The translations under genes and the position numbers were made by a program. The notes under the pieces were generated by a model. That model had not been told where the DNA came from, did no database searches, and saw nothing but the letters and a program-made list of their open reading frames with translations. From positions 1 to 42,542 of the forward strand of contig JAFDYG010000501.1 in NCBI GenBank assembly GCA_018267545.1: a DNA stretch of 42,542 nucleotides, in the 5' to 3' direction. Source of the DNA: Bacteroidota bacterium. GTDB taxonomy: Bacteria > Bacteroidota > Bacteroidia > Chitinophagales > Chitinophagaceae. Shown one piece after another: positions 18,145-26,137 of the stretch (within the stretch, counting starts at the first letter, position 1; every line of letters starts with the position of its first letter).

Positions 18145-19475
18145 AGAAGAACTTTACCTTTGAAAAAGAGCAACTGAACTACGAGATCCAACTACGGCGG
18201 AAGCGGAGATGGTGGTGGCTCTTACTGCTGTTATTACCGCTCTTGCTGCTCATCCGGCTAAACAAAGACGTCTATGTCAAGACCGTAGACGCCGGCTCGC
18301 ACACGCCCATTCCCGGCACAGCCGTGACATTTCAATACAACAAACGATTCCTTTATGATCGGGGTCGGTTCTTTACCAATGAAGCCGTCCGTCTGGACAA
18401 GATCGCCGATTCAACCGGTACCGCTTCTTTCATCCATCTGCAATACAGCGTCTATTCGCTGATCTTCGGAGGCGGGTCGAATGCCATCGTCTATGCCGCG
18501 TCCAACAAATGCTATACCTCCGACACGATCATCACAAGATTTCATGGACTCCGGGACGGCGACACCCTAACACTGCCGATGCACGCGCTGTTCACCGAAC
18601 TGGATTTTAAGGTGATCGACAAGGACGATCTGCAGCCCCTCCCCGACGCCTCGGTAAGACTAATCACCGAAGTCTCGGGTATGCAGTATTTCGATTCGGC
18701 CGTGACAGACCCGAACGGCAAGGTGATCTTCACCCACTTCCCAAGGTGCGGACGCCTGGTGAAGCTGGTCGCCTCCCTGGACGGCTATTACCCGGACAGC
18801 ATCATGAATCATACTACAGAAGAGCTGTTTAATAACGTAGGCAACATAAGACTCCTTCCCCTCAAGCCGATCAAAAAACCCATCGAATTTTTTGTCGTCG
18901 ACTGCAAAACCGGAGCGCCCGTCGCCGGTGCCTCCGCGACGATCAACTTTGACTACAACGGGCGCAAGATCCCCGTGAAACGAACGACCAATCTCAATGG
19001 GGTAGGTAAGGGCTACTACGAAGACGCCTACGCCATTTCAAAACTCCACATCTCCGCCTCAAAACCCGGCTACAAGGATGGCGAGCTCGCCGGATGGCAT
19101 CCCGTACCCGACTTCATCAACTATCCCCGCGAGCGACGCACCTTCTGTCTCATGCCGGAAGAACACCCCGCCCCCTGCACCGCACCACCGCACCAGGCCG
19201 GCTCCACCGACGACGTAGCCTCCTTCGATATGAAGAATCCCGAACTAAAATTCTTTATAGACTATGAAATGTACACCGAGCCAGACGGCATAGTCATCTA
19301 TTGCGGAAAAGATACCACCGGAGCCATCCTGTACGAAACCTCTTCACGAGTCAGTGGCCAGCACAGGGCCGATATCGACATGAAGAAATGCGGAGGCTCA
19401 ACCTGGATCACGGTTAAGATAATATCGAATAAGACATTCACGGATGCGTGGAAGTATTGGTTTGTATGCCCCTAA
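18141..19475 (+). CDS. Single-pass membrane protein with Ig-like repeats
   Basis: The 444-residue product has a short basic N-terminus (QLRRKRRWWW) and one Leu-rich membrane helix (about 24-41), so N-in/C-out. The helix design is close to that of the SrfA-like protease in the same run. The exterior has three Ig-like/carboxypeptidase-regulatory-like units starting near residues 45, 150 and 245 (TVDAGSHTPIPGTAV, KDDLQPLPDASVRL, DCKTGAPVAGASATI). The last 80 residues, with DYEMYTEPDGIVIYC and SSRVSGQH, resemble a beta-sandwich domain I associate with vWA-type conflict proteins. It ends the run and faces the metallopeptidase gene, 8 nt away on the other strand. It probably presents binding domains in the periplasm. 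Confidence 0.7.
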   Translation: MKKNFTFEKEQLNYEIQLRRKRRWWWLLLLLLPLLLLIRLNKDVYVKTVDAGSHTPIPGTAVTFQYNKRFLYDRGRFFTNEAVRLDKIADSTGTASFIHLQYSVYSLIFGGGSNAIVYAASNKCYTSDTIITRFHGLRDGDTLTLPMHALFTELDFKVIDKDDLQPLPDASVRLITEVSGMQYFDSAVTDPNGKVIFTHFPRCGRLVKLVASLDGYYPDSIMNHTTEELFNNVGNIRLLPLKPIKKPIEFFVVDCKTGAPVAGASATINFDYNGRKIPVKRTTNLNGVGKGYYEDAYAISKLHISASKPGYKDGELAGWHPVPDFINYPRERRTFCLMPEEHPAPCTAPPHQAGSTDDVASFDMKNPELKFFIDYEMYTEPDGIVIYCGKDTTGAILYETSSRVSGQHRADIDMKKCGGSTWITVKIISNKTFTDAWKYWFVCP

Positions 19476-19483
19476 CCCAAAGC

Positions 19484-20224
19484 TCATAGAGGGTCCTTGG
19501 AATTATCCGTCGTTTTAACGTTTTCCATGACATATTTCTTCCCCTCGTTGATGGCCATATCCAGGTTCATCAATATTCCCCTGGCGGCATAAGCCTGGGC
19601 GGTCTTGAATCCGCTATTCAACGCTTTGTACCTTTCTTCGGGGGTTCCATGAGTACTCGGTTTACCAAAATCGGTGTCACCCATCGAACGGAATGACTCA
19701 TAACACTTTGCTATGTCTGTCGTTTCGTTCTTCAAAACCCGGAGATACATATAAAGACCGGCGAAGTAGTCCGCGAATAATTCGGCCCGCTTGACCCCAG
19801 CATTTTCCAATACCCCAAATTTATAATCCACAATATGCGCGTACTCATGCGCCATAATGACGGGAATCGTGGTCCCCCCTATTGTTTTTATAAACTCACG
19901 GTTAAAAAAACGCCTTCCAAAGATCACCGTACCATCGGGGCCATTTGCCTGAACCACTTCATCGGTAGCCATAGCGTTGTTATGGTCCTTGTCATCATAG
20001 AAGAAAAAAACCGGGTATACTAAGAACGCATTCTGGATCTCCACGATCACCTGTACCGTAGGATTATAAAGAGGATCAGTAGCCGGGATACTAAAAAGGG
20101 CAAACTTATCCTTGACAGAACCCTCCATAGCATTGTTTCTCTTGAGGAGGCAATTGGTGGAGTGTACCTGTTTGGTCTCTGAAACCTGACAGGACAACAG
20201 GAATGCCAGTAGAATACATCGCAT
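19484..20224 (-). CDS. HExxH zinc metallopeptidase lipoprotein
   Basis: The 246-residue product has a short signal with the lipobox LLSC (Cys12), so it should be lipid-anchored. The zincin motif HEYAH lies at 126-130 (H126, E127, H130), followed by an ELFADYFAG helix with E148, a likely third ligand as in gluzincins. The pattern resembles M48-like or neutral zinc metallopeptidases, with a C-terminal helical part containing STHGTPEERY, typical of the region after the active site. A hydrophobic stretch near 66-75 may be buried. It is last of three minus-strand genes and convergent with the srf-like run. The substrate is unknown; envelope proteins encoded nearby are possible targets. Confidence 0.78.
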   Translation of the reverse strand: MRCILLAFLLSCQVSETKQVHSTNCLLKRNNAMEGSVKDKFALFSIPATDPLYNPTVQVIVEIQNAFLVYPVFFFYDDKDHNNAMATDEVVQANGPDGTVIFGRRFFNREFIKTIGGTTIPVIMAHEYAHIVDYKFGVLENAGVKRAELFADYFAGLYMYLRVLKNETTDIAKCYESFRSMGDTDFGKPSTHGTPEERYKALNSGFKTAQAYAARGILMNLDMAINEGKKYVMENVKTTDNSKDPL

Positions 20225-20242
20225 AAAAAATATTTAGGTCCG

Positions 20243-20614
20243 TTATTGAGGATCTCTTGCATACCTGACGACGTACTTGTCACCTTCATCGCTGAGCGTT
20301 ATCGAATACCTCCGAGCCGGCTTAAGCCGAAAAGTATCGCAGCTCGAAACCCCATCCGTATTCCTCTGACACAACTCTACGAAACAAAACTCGCTGAGCC
20401 TTGGCAAGGTGAACGAAAGCTGTTTGTTTACCGCCAGCGTATGCCTCGTCCATATACTCTTGTTAAACGAGGAACGGAAGACGACGCTCTCACTGGAAAA
20501 GTTCATAATCTCCAGTTCGTTAGTCGCCAAAGCGTTGGAGGACTTCTGTGCCCTTACCGAAAACAGGGAAAGGGTCAGTGGAATCACTAAGAAGGTTCTT
20601 AAATATCGAATCAT
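20243..20614 (-). CDS. Small secreted beta-rich protein, unknown
   Basis: The 123-residue product has a signal peptide (1-about 22, SVRAQ) and a short beta-rich body with three cysteines (FCFVELCQ and SSCDTF) and a repeated strand-turn pattern. Its ATG immediately follows the TAA of the gene upstream (TAAATG at 20617-20612), so translation is coupled. The 18-nt gap to the metallopeptidase gene supports one operon of three. No family recognised. Confidence 0.62.
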   Translation of the reverse strand: MIRYLRTFLVIPLTLSLFSVRAQKSSNALATNELEIMNFSSESVVFRSSFNKSIWTRHTLAVNKQLSFTLPRLSEFCFVELCQRNTDGVSSCDTFRLKPARRYSITLSDEGDKYVVRYARDPQ

Positions 20615-21052
20615 TTATTCGCTTTTACTGCTACTTGCTGATTTCCCAAATAGGTACCCTACGATAGTACCAAACAATCCAAACACCGGCGCTACTATCC
20701 GATCGTCAAAACCCACCATTACTATAAACAGCGTCCCCATCAAAACGACCGTAATCACAATCAGCTTTACCGCATTGTCATCATGGATCTTCATCTTGTA
20801 GATCAACCATACCTCGATAAAAATGATCACAAACAAGGAAATCAAAACGGAGAAAGACAATACCGCCTCTTTACTCGTCAGAAGATAGCGTCCCGTACCA
20901 TCCGACGGTAAAGCATCCTTTATCTCCCCCTTTTTTGCTATGACGTTAAAGACCCTTCCAGCACTGTCGCTGGCCGGTTGCGCAGGCTCACTTTGTCCAA
21001 ACCCAACCGTCTGAACTAATAAGAATACCAGTACAAGAATATATTTACCCAT
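20615..21052 (-). CDS. Small inner-membrane protein with signal peptide
   Basis: The 145-residue product has a signal peptide (1-about 19, VGFGQ), a periplasmic segment of about 40 residues, and then three hydrophobic helices (about 65-85, 93-115, 118-136) ending in a short Ser/Lys tail. The glycine pattern in the last helix (FGLFGTIVGYLFGK) is common in small channel-like or assembly proteins, which is suggestive only. It is the first gene of the minus-strand trio and is divergent from the AMOP-like gene at 21172; the gap contains a hairpin with the shared GGGTGTTTTCAC motif. Confidence 0.65.
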   Translation of the reverse strand: MGKYILVLVFLLVQTVGFGQSEPAQPASDSAGRVFNVIAKKGEIKDALPSDGTGRYLLTSKEAVLSFSVLISLFVIIFIEVWLIYKMKIHDDNAVKLIVITVVLMGTLFIVMVGFDDRIVAPVFGLFGTIVGYLFGKSASSSKSE

Positions 21053-21081
21053 CCACTCAAAATAATTTTAATAAACAATGT

Positions 21082-21107
21082 AAAAAAGGGTGTTTTCACC
21101 CCTTTTC
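21082..21107. terminator. Terminator-like hairpin carrying the shared motif, in a divergent gap
   Basis: The stem GGGTG (21088-21092) and CACCC (21097-21101) closes a TTTT loop, with A6 before it and CCTTTT after it, so it looks like a weak two-way intrinsic terminator. Its place is odd: it lies between two divergent genes, 35 nt upstream of one start (21052) and about 70 nt upstream of the other (21172). It may be an attenuator in a 5' UTR, a barrier to read-through, or a protein-binding site. The same core occurs at 1243, 1280 and 25280. Confidence 0.5.
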
Positions 21108-21171
21108 ATTCTACGCATACTTTTCGATCGAATTGCTACTACATTTAGGTTCTTAGAAAAAAAGGGGTTAT

Positions 21172-21675
21172 ATGATCCGCCGTCGCTATTTGTCTATACT
21201 TCTATTATTTTCACTTTTTTGTAAAATCGTCCATGCCCAAGCCCCACAGGAAGACACCGCCTGGGTCCACCAACTCCCCGACTGCCCCTGCAGGGACATC
21301 GACTACAATGGCGTACACCTCAACGACGGCTGGGCCAAAGACAAAGGCGACCTAAAAAAATACCACCAGGGCGCCTACACCTCTTACCGCTCCTATCCCG
21401 CAGTCAAGACAAAATGGGGCTACTCTTGTCAGCAGTGTTGCTATGACAGCAGCGGCAACCTCATCCGAAGCGGTCGCGGCGCCGGAACACCAGATAAGAT
21501 AAGCGCCTGCCGCGGCGAGAATGATAAAGGAATAATGAAAATCAGGCTGGGCGGACTGATCGGACACTATTTTAAAGACGTCAAACCCTGGAAGAAGTAT
21601 ATGCGATCCGACCCCAACGGCTGGGCGCTTTACAACAAACAATGGCCCCCAAACCCTGGAAAAAATTGTAATTAA
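21172..21675 (+). CDS. Secreted cysteine-rich AMOP-like protein
   Basis: The 167-residue product has a signal peptide (1-about 23, KIVHAQ). The mature part carries marks I associate with the AMOP domain of MUC4, SUSD2 and isthmin: LPDCPC (35-40), CQQCCYDSSGNLI (86-98), GAGTPD (103-108), a GHYFKDVKPW stretch (131-140), and a C-terminal YxxxWPP...C segment (Y154 to C166). Nine cysteines in all (counting Cys17 in the signal region) suggest a disulphide-bonded extracellular domain. AMOP domains are known mainly from animals and their role is not settled, probably adhesion. The stop is 2 nt before the GTG of the NACHT gene, so the two are co-translated. The assignment is by motif memory. Confidence 0.62.
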   Translation: MIRRRYLSILLLFSLFCKIVHAQAPQEDTAWVHQLPDCPCRDIDYNGVHLNDGWAKDKGDLKKYHQGAYTSYRSYPAVKTKWGYSCQQCCYDSSGNLIRSGRGAGTPDKISACRGENDKGIMKIRLGGLIGHYFKDVKPWKKYMRSDPNGWALYNKQWPPNPGKNCN

Positions 21676-21677
21676 CC

Positions 21678-24539
21678 GTGAAAAAATACAAAACCCCATC
21701 CCTTCTCCTATTAGCCGGGGCTCTTTTATTTGGCTACGGCAAAGCGTTTGGCGGCTCATTAAAAAGTTTTAGTGAGATCGTCGGCGGCCTCCTCATATTT
21801 TACCCCCTCTGGAGACAGTTCGGCCCCCCACCCCTGGTCGAGTTCGTAGACCGGCAATTGCGGCGAATCCCCGGACTGGACAAACACCTTCCCTCAGCCT
21901 CATCCGTATACGGAGAAGCAAAAGGCCCGTTCAATACACAGTCATTACGGAAAAAGGTCCTTACCTACACCAAAAACAAGATCAACAAGAAAGAAGAACA
22001 GATCAGGAACCCGGAAATTTTTTTGATGGATTTTATGGTCGTCTCCCTGTCGACCCAAACAAAAAAGGACCTTAAAATCATCATTGGTGAAAGAGGCAGC
22101 GGCAAATCTTTCCAACTCATCAAGATGGCAGGAGAAGCCTGTGATAAGCTAGACGACCTTTTATCGGACCCCGAAAAGCTGGAAAAAAAGGCCATTCCGC
22201 TGTATATCGAGCTAAAGGATTTGAATGAAGGCTTTGATTCTTCCTGCATCGCAGAATATGTCGAAAAGAGCAATGGGCAGATAGACAAGAAACTCCTGCA
22301 GAATCTGATCGATACATTTTTTGTCGTCTTTTACTTCGATGGCCTGGACGAAATAAAGCCGCAGTCCTGGGAGAAGTGTCTCGCGGCCATTCGGGAATAC
22401 AATAAGATGATCGAAATCTATATTACTTGCAGGACGGAAATCTATAAAGAAATCGTAAATGCAAATCTCTTACCAGACGCTTCCCTTATCGAGGAGATTC
22501 CCATAGAGGCGCTGACACCCGATCAAATTTTAGACATTATCGACCGGTCCAAATACAGCACGAAGGAAAAGAAAGAGATCCACCAGTTCTTAAGCAGCGT
22601 GAACAATGTAATGACGCACCTTTCCAAAAGCATTATCCTAAACCTCTTCCTTATCAGCTATGCAAGTCTAACAACCGCGGAGAAACAGCAGATGAAGACC
22701 GCCGATGAGAATAAATGGCTGGAAATACTCTGGCGCAAGTGCGAGAATAAGCTATTTAAAAAGGAATTACAAAACGAAGCCGACATCATAGAGACCCGGA
22801 CCTACATGGTATGGGTCGCCAAGATCATGGGCGAAAGCTCGTTTTTTATCGAGTCCATCCAACCCAACTGGCTCCGCTGTATAGACAAAGAAGGGAATAC
22901 ACCTGAATACAGAACACTGCAAAATCTCTACTATCTCGTCACCCGGATCACCACCGCGATGGCGATTGGCGTCGCCATCGCATGTATCGTCTCGTTCCCC
23001 ATCGCCTTCATCCCCAACAGCATCCTGGGAGGAATAACCCTCTGGACGATCGCCGGGATTTACAAGTCGAAAAGATTCAATTTCGGACGCAATCTTTCAA
23101 AACGAAAAAGGGCGATCTTCGAAGTCCTGTTCTCCATGACCCTTGTGGCATTGTTGATTTTCGTCTGTGGAGTCTTTCAGGGATTTTCCGTCCCCAGGAT
23201 CGACATGACCACTCCAACCTTCTCCATGTCCGAAACATGGCCGGGTATCGTCCTGGGATTCGTCCTGAGTACAATGCTTAGCTACCGGATCATCCTCGAA
23301 AAAAGAACGGGGCAATACATCCTTCCCGTCAAGCTCTTCCGCTTCAACTGGAAACACGCCCTTAGCTACGCCGTTTCCTGGGGTATCGTGAGCGGGGTTA
23401 TCACCGGAACAGTGGCGCTGACGGTAAAACACCGGTATGGCGGGAACCTGTTTATCAACAACTGGCTAATCCCATTCTTGAATGACTTTTCAAAAACGCC
23501 GATCCAAAATATCGATAAGGCCATCTTCCTTTATGCCTTTTTCGTGACCCTGGCGATCGCCGGTACACTCATTTATATTTTTGCCGGAAGGTACGAAGAC
23601 CCGGCCCAGGAGATAGTCGCAATCAAAGAGAAAGAGACGTCCAGACGGCTCTACGGCATTCTTCAGACCCTTGCCCAAGCGTCGAAACACGCCTTCCGAT
23701 CTACTTTCGTCGCCGTACTCATCTATTTTCTCATCCTTCATTTTCTACACCTGACGAGCTGGTACCATCTCATCACCACCGGCATAGGCATCTACCTGCT
23801 CTCCTTTCTGTGGTATGGAGGGATGGAAGCCCTTAATCACTTCATCCTCCGGCTCACCCTTCACCAACGAGGAATCGCGCCACGCCGCTTCTCCGACTGG
23901 GTCCAAAAAAGTCTAAAAGTGGGGCTGATCAACCACTCCAGCTATCAGCTTTCCTTCTATCACGCCAGCCTGGCCAGCTATTTTGCACAGTTTCCGCTGC
24001 ACGATAACCCCGCGATTAAAGTAAAGACGAAATCCAGAGACGTATTCTACTATAGCCTTGCCATCCTCGGCTTCGTCTTCCTCCTTTCTACGCCTTTTAT
24101 AATCAGGTATGGAGCCCGGGCCTATTGGACAAGCCCCTACGCCGGTATCAAAGTCGCCCCGGAATGGACCAAAAAAGTAAACGACAGCGTATATACTATT
24201 GAAAAAAGCGGCCGACTAAGACTCGGCACAAGCGGAATCATCGACGTGGGGACATTCGTCGGTGTTGTCTGTCCCGAGGGCACCCGTGACGGTTTTATGG
24301 GTATGCACACAAAGAATGCCTATAACCTTCCCTATATCGATACCTTCCGGCATGCAGCACTTTTGTACCGCATCAATACGGCCCATCAGGGGTGGAGCCG
24401 CTATCAATACGTCAAGGAAGATTCTTTGTTCACCGTCCACGAGAAAGACAGCATCGAGGTAATCGTCAACGACAGGGAATATCAAAACAATCTATTCCAT
24501 TACAAGTTATATTTAAACTTCTGTGATACATGCAAGTAA
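21678..24539 (+). CDS. NACHT-type STAND NTPase with multi-helix membrane region
   Basis: The GTG start at 21678 gives 953 residues. After two short hydrophobic N-terminal segments (about 7-20 and 33-43) comes a NACHT-like module: Walker A GERGSGKS (137-144), Walker B VVFYFDGLDE (about 216-225) and a sensor YITCRTE (248-254). Residues about 415-830 hold seven or more membrane helices, interrupted near 730-770 by IAPRRFSDWVQKSLK and SFYHASLASYFAQF. That motif is familiar from bacterial NACHT-TM proteins, which often have a FIH-LLLxYFA segment there. A soluble C-terminal domain of about 130 residues follows. STAND NTPases are signal-activated switches in immunity and cell death; membrane damage or channel formation is a plausible output here, by inference. 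Confidence 0.8.
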   Translation: MKKYKTPSLLLLAGALLFGYGKAFGGSLKSFSEIVGGLLIFYPLWRQFGPPPLVEFVDRQLRRIPGLDKHLPSASSVYGEAKGPFNTQSLRKKVLTYTKNKINKKEEQIRNPEIFLMDFMVVSLSTQTKKDLKIIIGERGSGKSFQLIKMAGEACDKLDDLLSDPEKLEKKAIPLYIELKDLNEGFDSSCIAEYVEKSNGQIDKKLLQNLIDTFFVVFYFDGLDEIKPQSWEKCLAAIREYNKMIEIYITCRTEIYKEIVNANLLPDASLIEEIPIEALTPDQILDIIDRSKYSTKEKKEIHQFLSSVNNVMTHLSKSIILNLFLISYASLTTAEKQQMKTADENKWLEILWRKCENKLFKKELQNEADIIETRTYMVWVAKIMGESSFFIESIQPNWLRCIDKEGNTPEYRTLQNLYYLVTRITTAMAIGVAIACIVSFPIAFIPNSILGGITLWTIAGIYKSKRFNFGRNLSKRKRAIFEVLFSMTLVALLIFVCGVFQGFSVPRIDMTTPTFSMSETWPGIVLGFVLSTMLSYRIILEKRTGQYILPVKLFRFNWKHALSYAVSWGIVSGVITGTVALTVKHRYGGNLFINNWLIPFLNDFSKTPIQNIDKAIFLYAFFVTLAIAGTLIYIFAGRYEDPAQEIVAIKEKETSRRLYGILQTLAQASKHAFRSTFVAVLIYFLILHFLHLTSWYHLITTGIGIYLLSFLWYGGMEALNHFILRLTLHQRGIAPRRFSDWVQKSLKVGLINHSSYQLSFYHASLASYFAQFPLHDNPAIKVKTKSRDVFYYSLAILGFVFLLSTPFIIRYGARAYWTSPYAGIKVAPEWTKKVNDSVYTIEKSGRLRLGTSGIIDVGTFVGVVCPEGTRDGFMGMHTKNAYNLPYIDTFRHAALLYRINTAHQGWSRYQYVKEDSLFTVHEKDSIEVIVNDREYQNNLFHYKLYLNFCDTCK

Positions 24540-25273
24540 ATCTCGATTTTCTTCTGTCCCGCCCCATCGCCCACCGGGGATTGCATAGTCCAACCGTACC
24601 CGAAAACTCCCTGGCTGCCTTCAAAGCGGCAATGGATAACCAATACGCAATCGAACTGGACGTCCAGGTCATTGCCGATCATGAAGTCGTTGTCTTTCAC
24701 GACGATAACATCCAAAGGATGTGTGGCACGTCCAAACCCGTCGACACCCTGGTTCGCCAGGATCTGGGCTTTTGCGTACTTAAGTCCGGCGCCCAAAATC
24801 GCCAGGAGACAATCCCGCTCCTAACAGAGGTATTCAGGCTGATAGATGGCCGGGTACCGATCCTCATCGAGATCAAACGACAACCGCAGGTCAAACAGGC
24901 CAATTCATATATATTAAATGAGCTAAAAAAATACCAGGGCGCATTTGCCATTCAATCCTTTGACCCGATGATCCTGGGATGGTTCGCCAAACATGCGCCA
25001 CATATCATCCGGGGACAACTCTCCTCCAACTTCAAAAGTGAGCCGCTAAACCCAATCACCAAATACCTGCTCAGGAACTTCAAGCTCAACTTTGTCAGCA
25101 AGCCGGCTTTTATTGCCTATGACGTAAAAGACCTGCCCCGGGCAGACCTGGAAAGAAGAAGGAAGAAGGGAGAACCAGTGATCGGATGGACAGTAGATAG
25201 CCAGACCGTATACGAAAAGGTCAAGAGCTATTGCGACAATATTATTTTTGAGGGTTTCCAACCCCTGTCCTGA
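24530..25273 (+). CDS. Glycerophosphodiester phosphodiesterase (GDPD) family protein
   Basis: The 247-residue protein has the GDPD signature: H15-R16 in IAHRGLHS, PENS at 24-27, E42 and D44 in IELDVQV, and H57-D58 in VVFHDDN, followed by LIEIKRQP. These are the catalytic acid/base and metal-binding positions of the family, which cleaves glycerophosphodiesters to glycerol-3-phosphate and an alcohol. No signal peptide is seen, so it should act in the cytoplasm. It overlaps the NACHT gene by 10 nt, so the two are coupled. A lipid-metabolism enzyme tied so closely to a membrane NACHT protein could process or sense membrane lipid products. A hairpin follows directly. Confidence 0.86.
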   Translation: MQVNLDFLLSRPIAHRGLHSPTVPENSLAAFKAAMDNQYAIELDVQVIADHEVVVFHDDNIQRMCGTSKPVDTLVRQDLGFCVLKSGAQNRQETIPLLTEVFRLIDGRVPILIEIKRQPQVKQANSYILNELKKYQGAFAIQSFDPMILGWFAKHAPHIIRGQLSSNFKSEPLNPITKYLLRNFKLNFVSKPAFIAYDVKDLPRADLERRRKKGEPVIGWTVDSQTVYEKVKSYCDNIIFEGFQPLS

Positions 25274-25279
25274 CACATT

Positions 25280-25298
25280 GGGTGAAAACACCCTTTTT
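25280..25298 (+). terminator. Intrinsic terminator with the shared motif
   Basis: GGGTG (25280-25284), an AAAA loop and CACCC (25289-25293) are followed by TTTTT. It lies 6 nt after the GDPD stop and should end the AMOP-NACHT-GDPD transcript. The stem is short (5 bp). Read on the minus strand it is the GGGTGTTTTCAC core of the other three copies. A 12-bp palindrome, CCAAAATTTTGG (25304-25315), follows. Confidence 0.6.
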
Positions 25299-25369
25299 AC
25301 TCCCCAAAATTTTGGTTATCATTATGCTATCTCCGGCCGGCCAATTCCCAACACCAAATACTATTTATC

Positions 25370-25471
25370 ATGACAAAGAAGTCCTTCCAGTCGCTCTCCC
25401 TGATCGACCTGCTCGACGCCCCAATACCCAAAAAGCACGCGTTTAATTTCACATCTATACTTCACCACTAA
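25370..25471 (+). CDS. Candidate 33-residue small protein
   Basis: The ATG at 25370 opens a short frame encoding a 33-residue peptide (begins MTKKSFQSLSLIDLLDA, ends FTSILHH) with a TAA at 25469-25471. It has a basic start, an amphipathic LSLIDLLDA helix-like patch and no cysteines. It lies 13 nt before the next gene, which suggests coupling. The pattern is vaguely like Bacteroidota peptide leaders, but there is no double-Gly and no modification enzyme nearby, so I claim no function. It fills most of the gap between the terminator and the gene at 25485. Confidence 0.35.
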   Translation: MTKKSFQSLSLIDLLDAPIPKKHAFNFTSILHH

Positions 25472-25484
25472 AACTCATCCAATC

Positions 25485-26084
25485 ATGAAGAAAATCCTCA
25501 TGTTCGGTTCAGTCCTGTTCGTAGCAGTTGTTTATCTATCCTGGCGCAATCCCGGCGGTCCCGGCCCTAAGCCCCCAACCGCAAGCACATCGGCCACGGC
25601 GGCCGCTGGCGCCACCTCCGCCCCCGACGCCCCTACCGGCAATGGTCAACCCGTCACCCGTGCCCAGTACCAGCCCTGTCTCGACTCGTTCGTATCCGTT
25701 ATGGCCCGCTACGGCATCACCTCCAACATCCCGCCCGTCAAAAACACGGCCTGCCCTGCCATGACCTACCCCATCACCACCTCCGAAAGCTTCCAAGCTT
25801 CCGGTCTGATGGCCTGGATGCAAGGCGTCATCGACACCTATGACCCCGACGGCAAAGGAGCAAATCTCGATTTTCAGATGAAATTTGGGATTTGTACCCC
25901 TAACTTTGTCAAAAGCACGAGTCAGGCAGCCTCACTCGTCGGCCGCATCGCAGTGTTCATCGTCCCGGCTTATCGTACGACCGATGCCGCCAAGGCAGCA
26001 AAGGCGAAAGTAAGCAAGACCAGGGGCGTAACCGGAACCGACCCCGGCGGCGGCGGATACGAGCTCGGCGGTCTGCAACCCTAA
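25485..26084 (+). CDS. Small exported Pro/Ala-rich protein, unknown
   Basis: The 199-residue product has a hydrophobic N-terminal segment (about 3-19) that serves as an anchor or signal. It is followed by an Ala/Pro/Thr/Ser-rich stretch (about 23-58) and then a globular part with three cysteines (PCLDSF, TACPAM, GICTPN). The C-terminus is Gly-rich (TDPGGGGYELGG). The low-complexity part gives long shadow frames on both strands. No family recognised. It stands alone on the plus strand before a short GC-rich repeat and a membrane-protein gene. Confidence 0.6.
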   Translation: MKKILMFGSVLFVAVVYLSWRNPGGPGPKPPTASTSATAAAGATSAPDAPTGNGQPVTRAQYQPCLDSFVSVMARYGITSNIPPVKNTACPAMTYPITTSESFQASGLMAWMQGVIDTYDPDGKGANLDFQMKFGICTPNFVKSTSQAASLVGRIAVFIVPAYRTTDAAKAAKAKVSKTRGVTGTDPGGGGYELGGLQP

Positions 26085-26088
26085 AAAG

Positions 26089-26125
26089 GCTGACGCCGGC
26101 ATCAATCTCTGGCGCTGACGCCGGC
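26089..26125. repeat. Short direct repeat GCTGACGCCGGC
   Basis: Two copies of GCTGACGCCGGC (26089-26100 and 26114-26125) lie between the stop at 26084 and the next start at 26138. The flanks AACCCTAAA also occur twice (once overlapping the stop at 26082-26084, once near 26128), so the segment looks like a small local duplication. Each copy contains GCCGGC, which can pair with the other as a hairpin. Confidence 0.45.
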
Positions 26126-26137
26126 CAACCCTAAATA

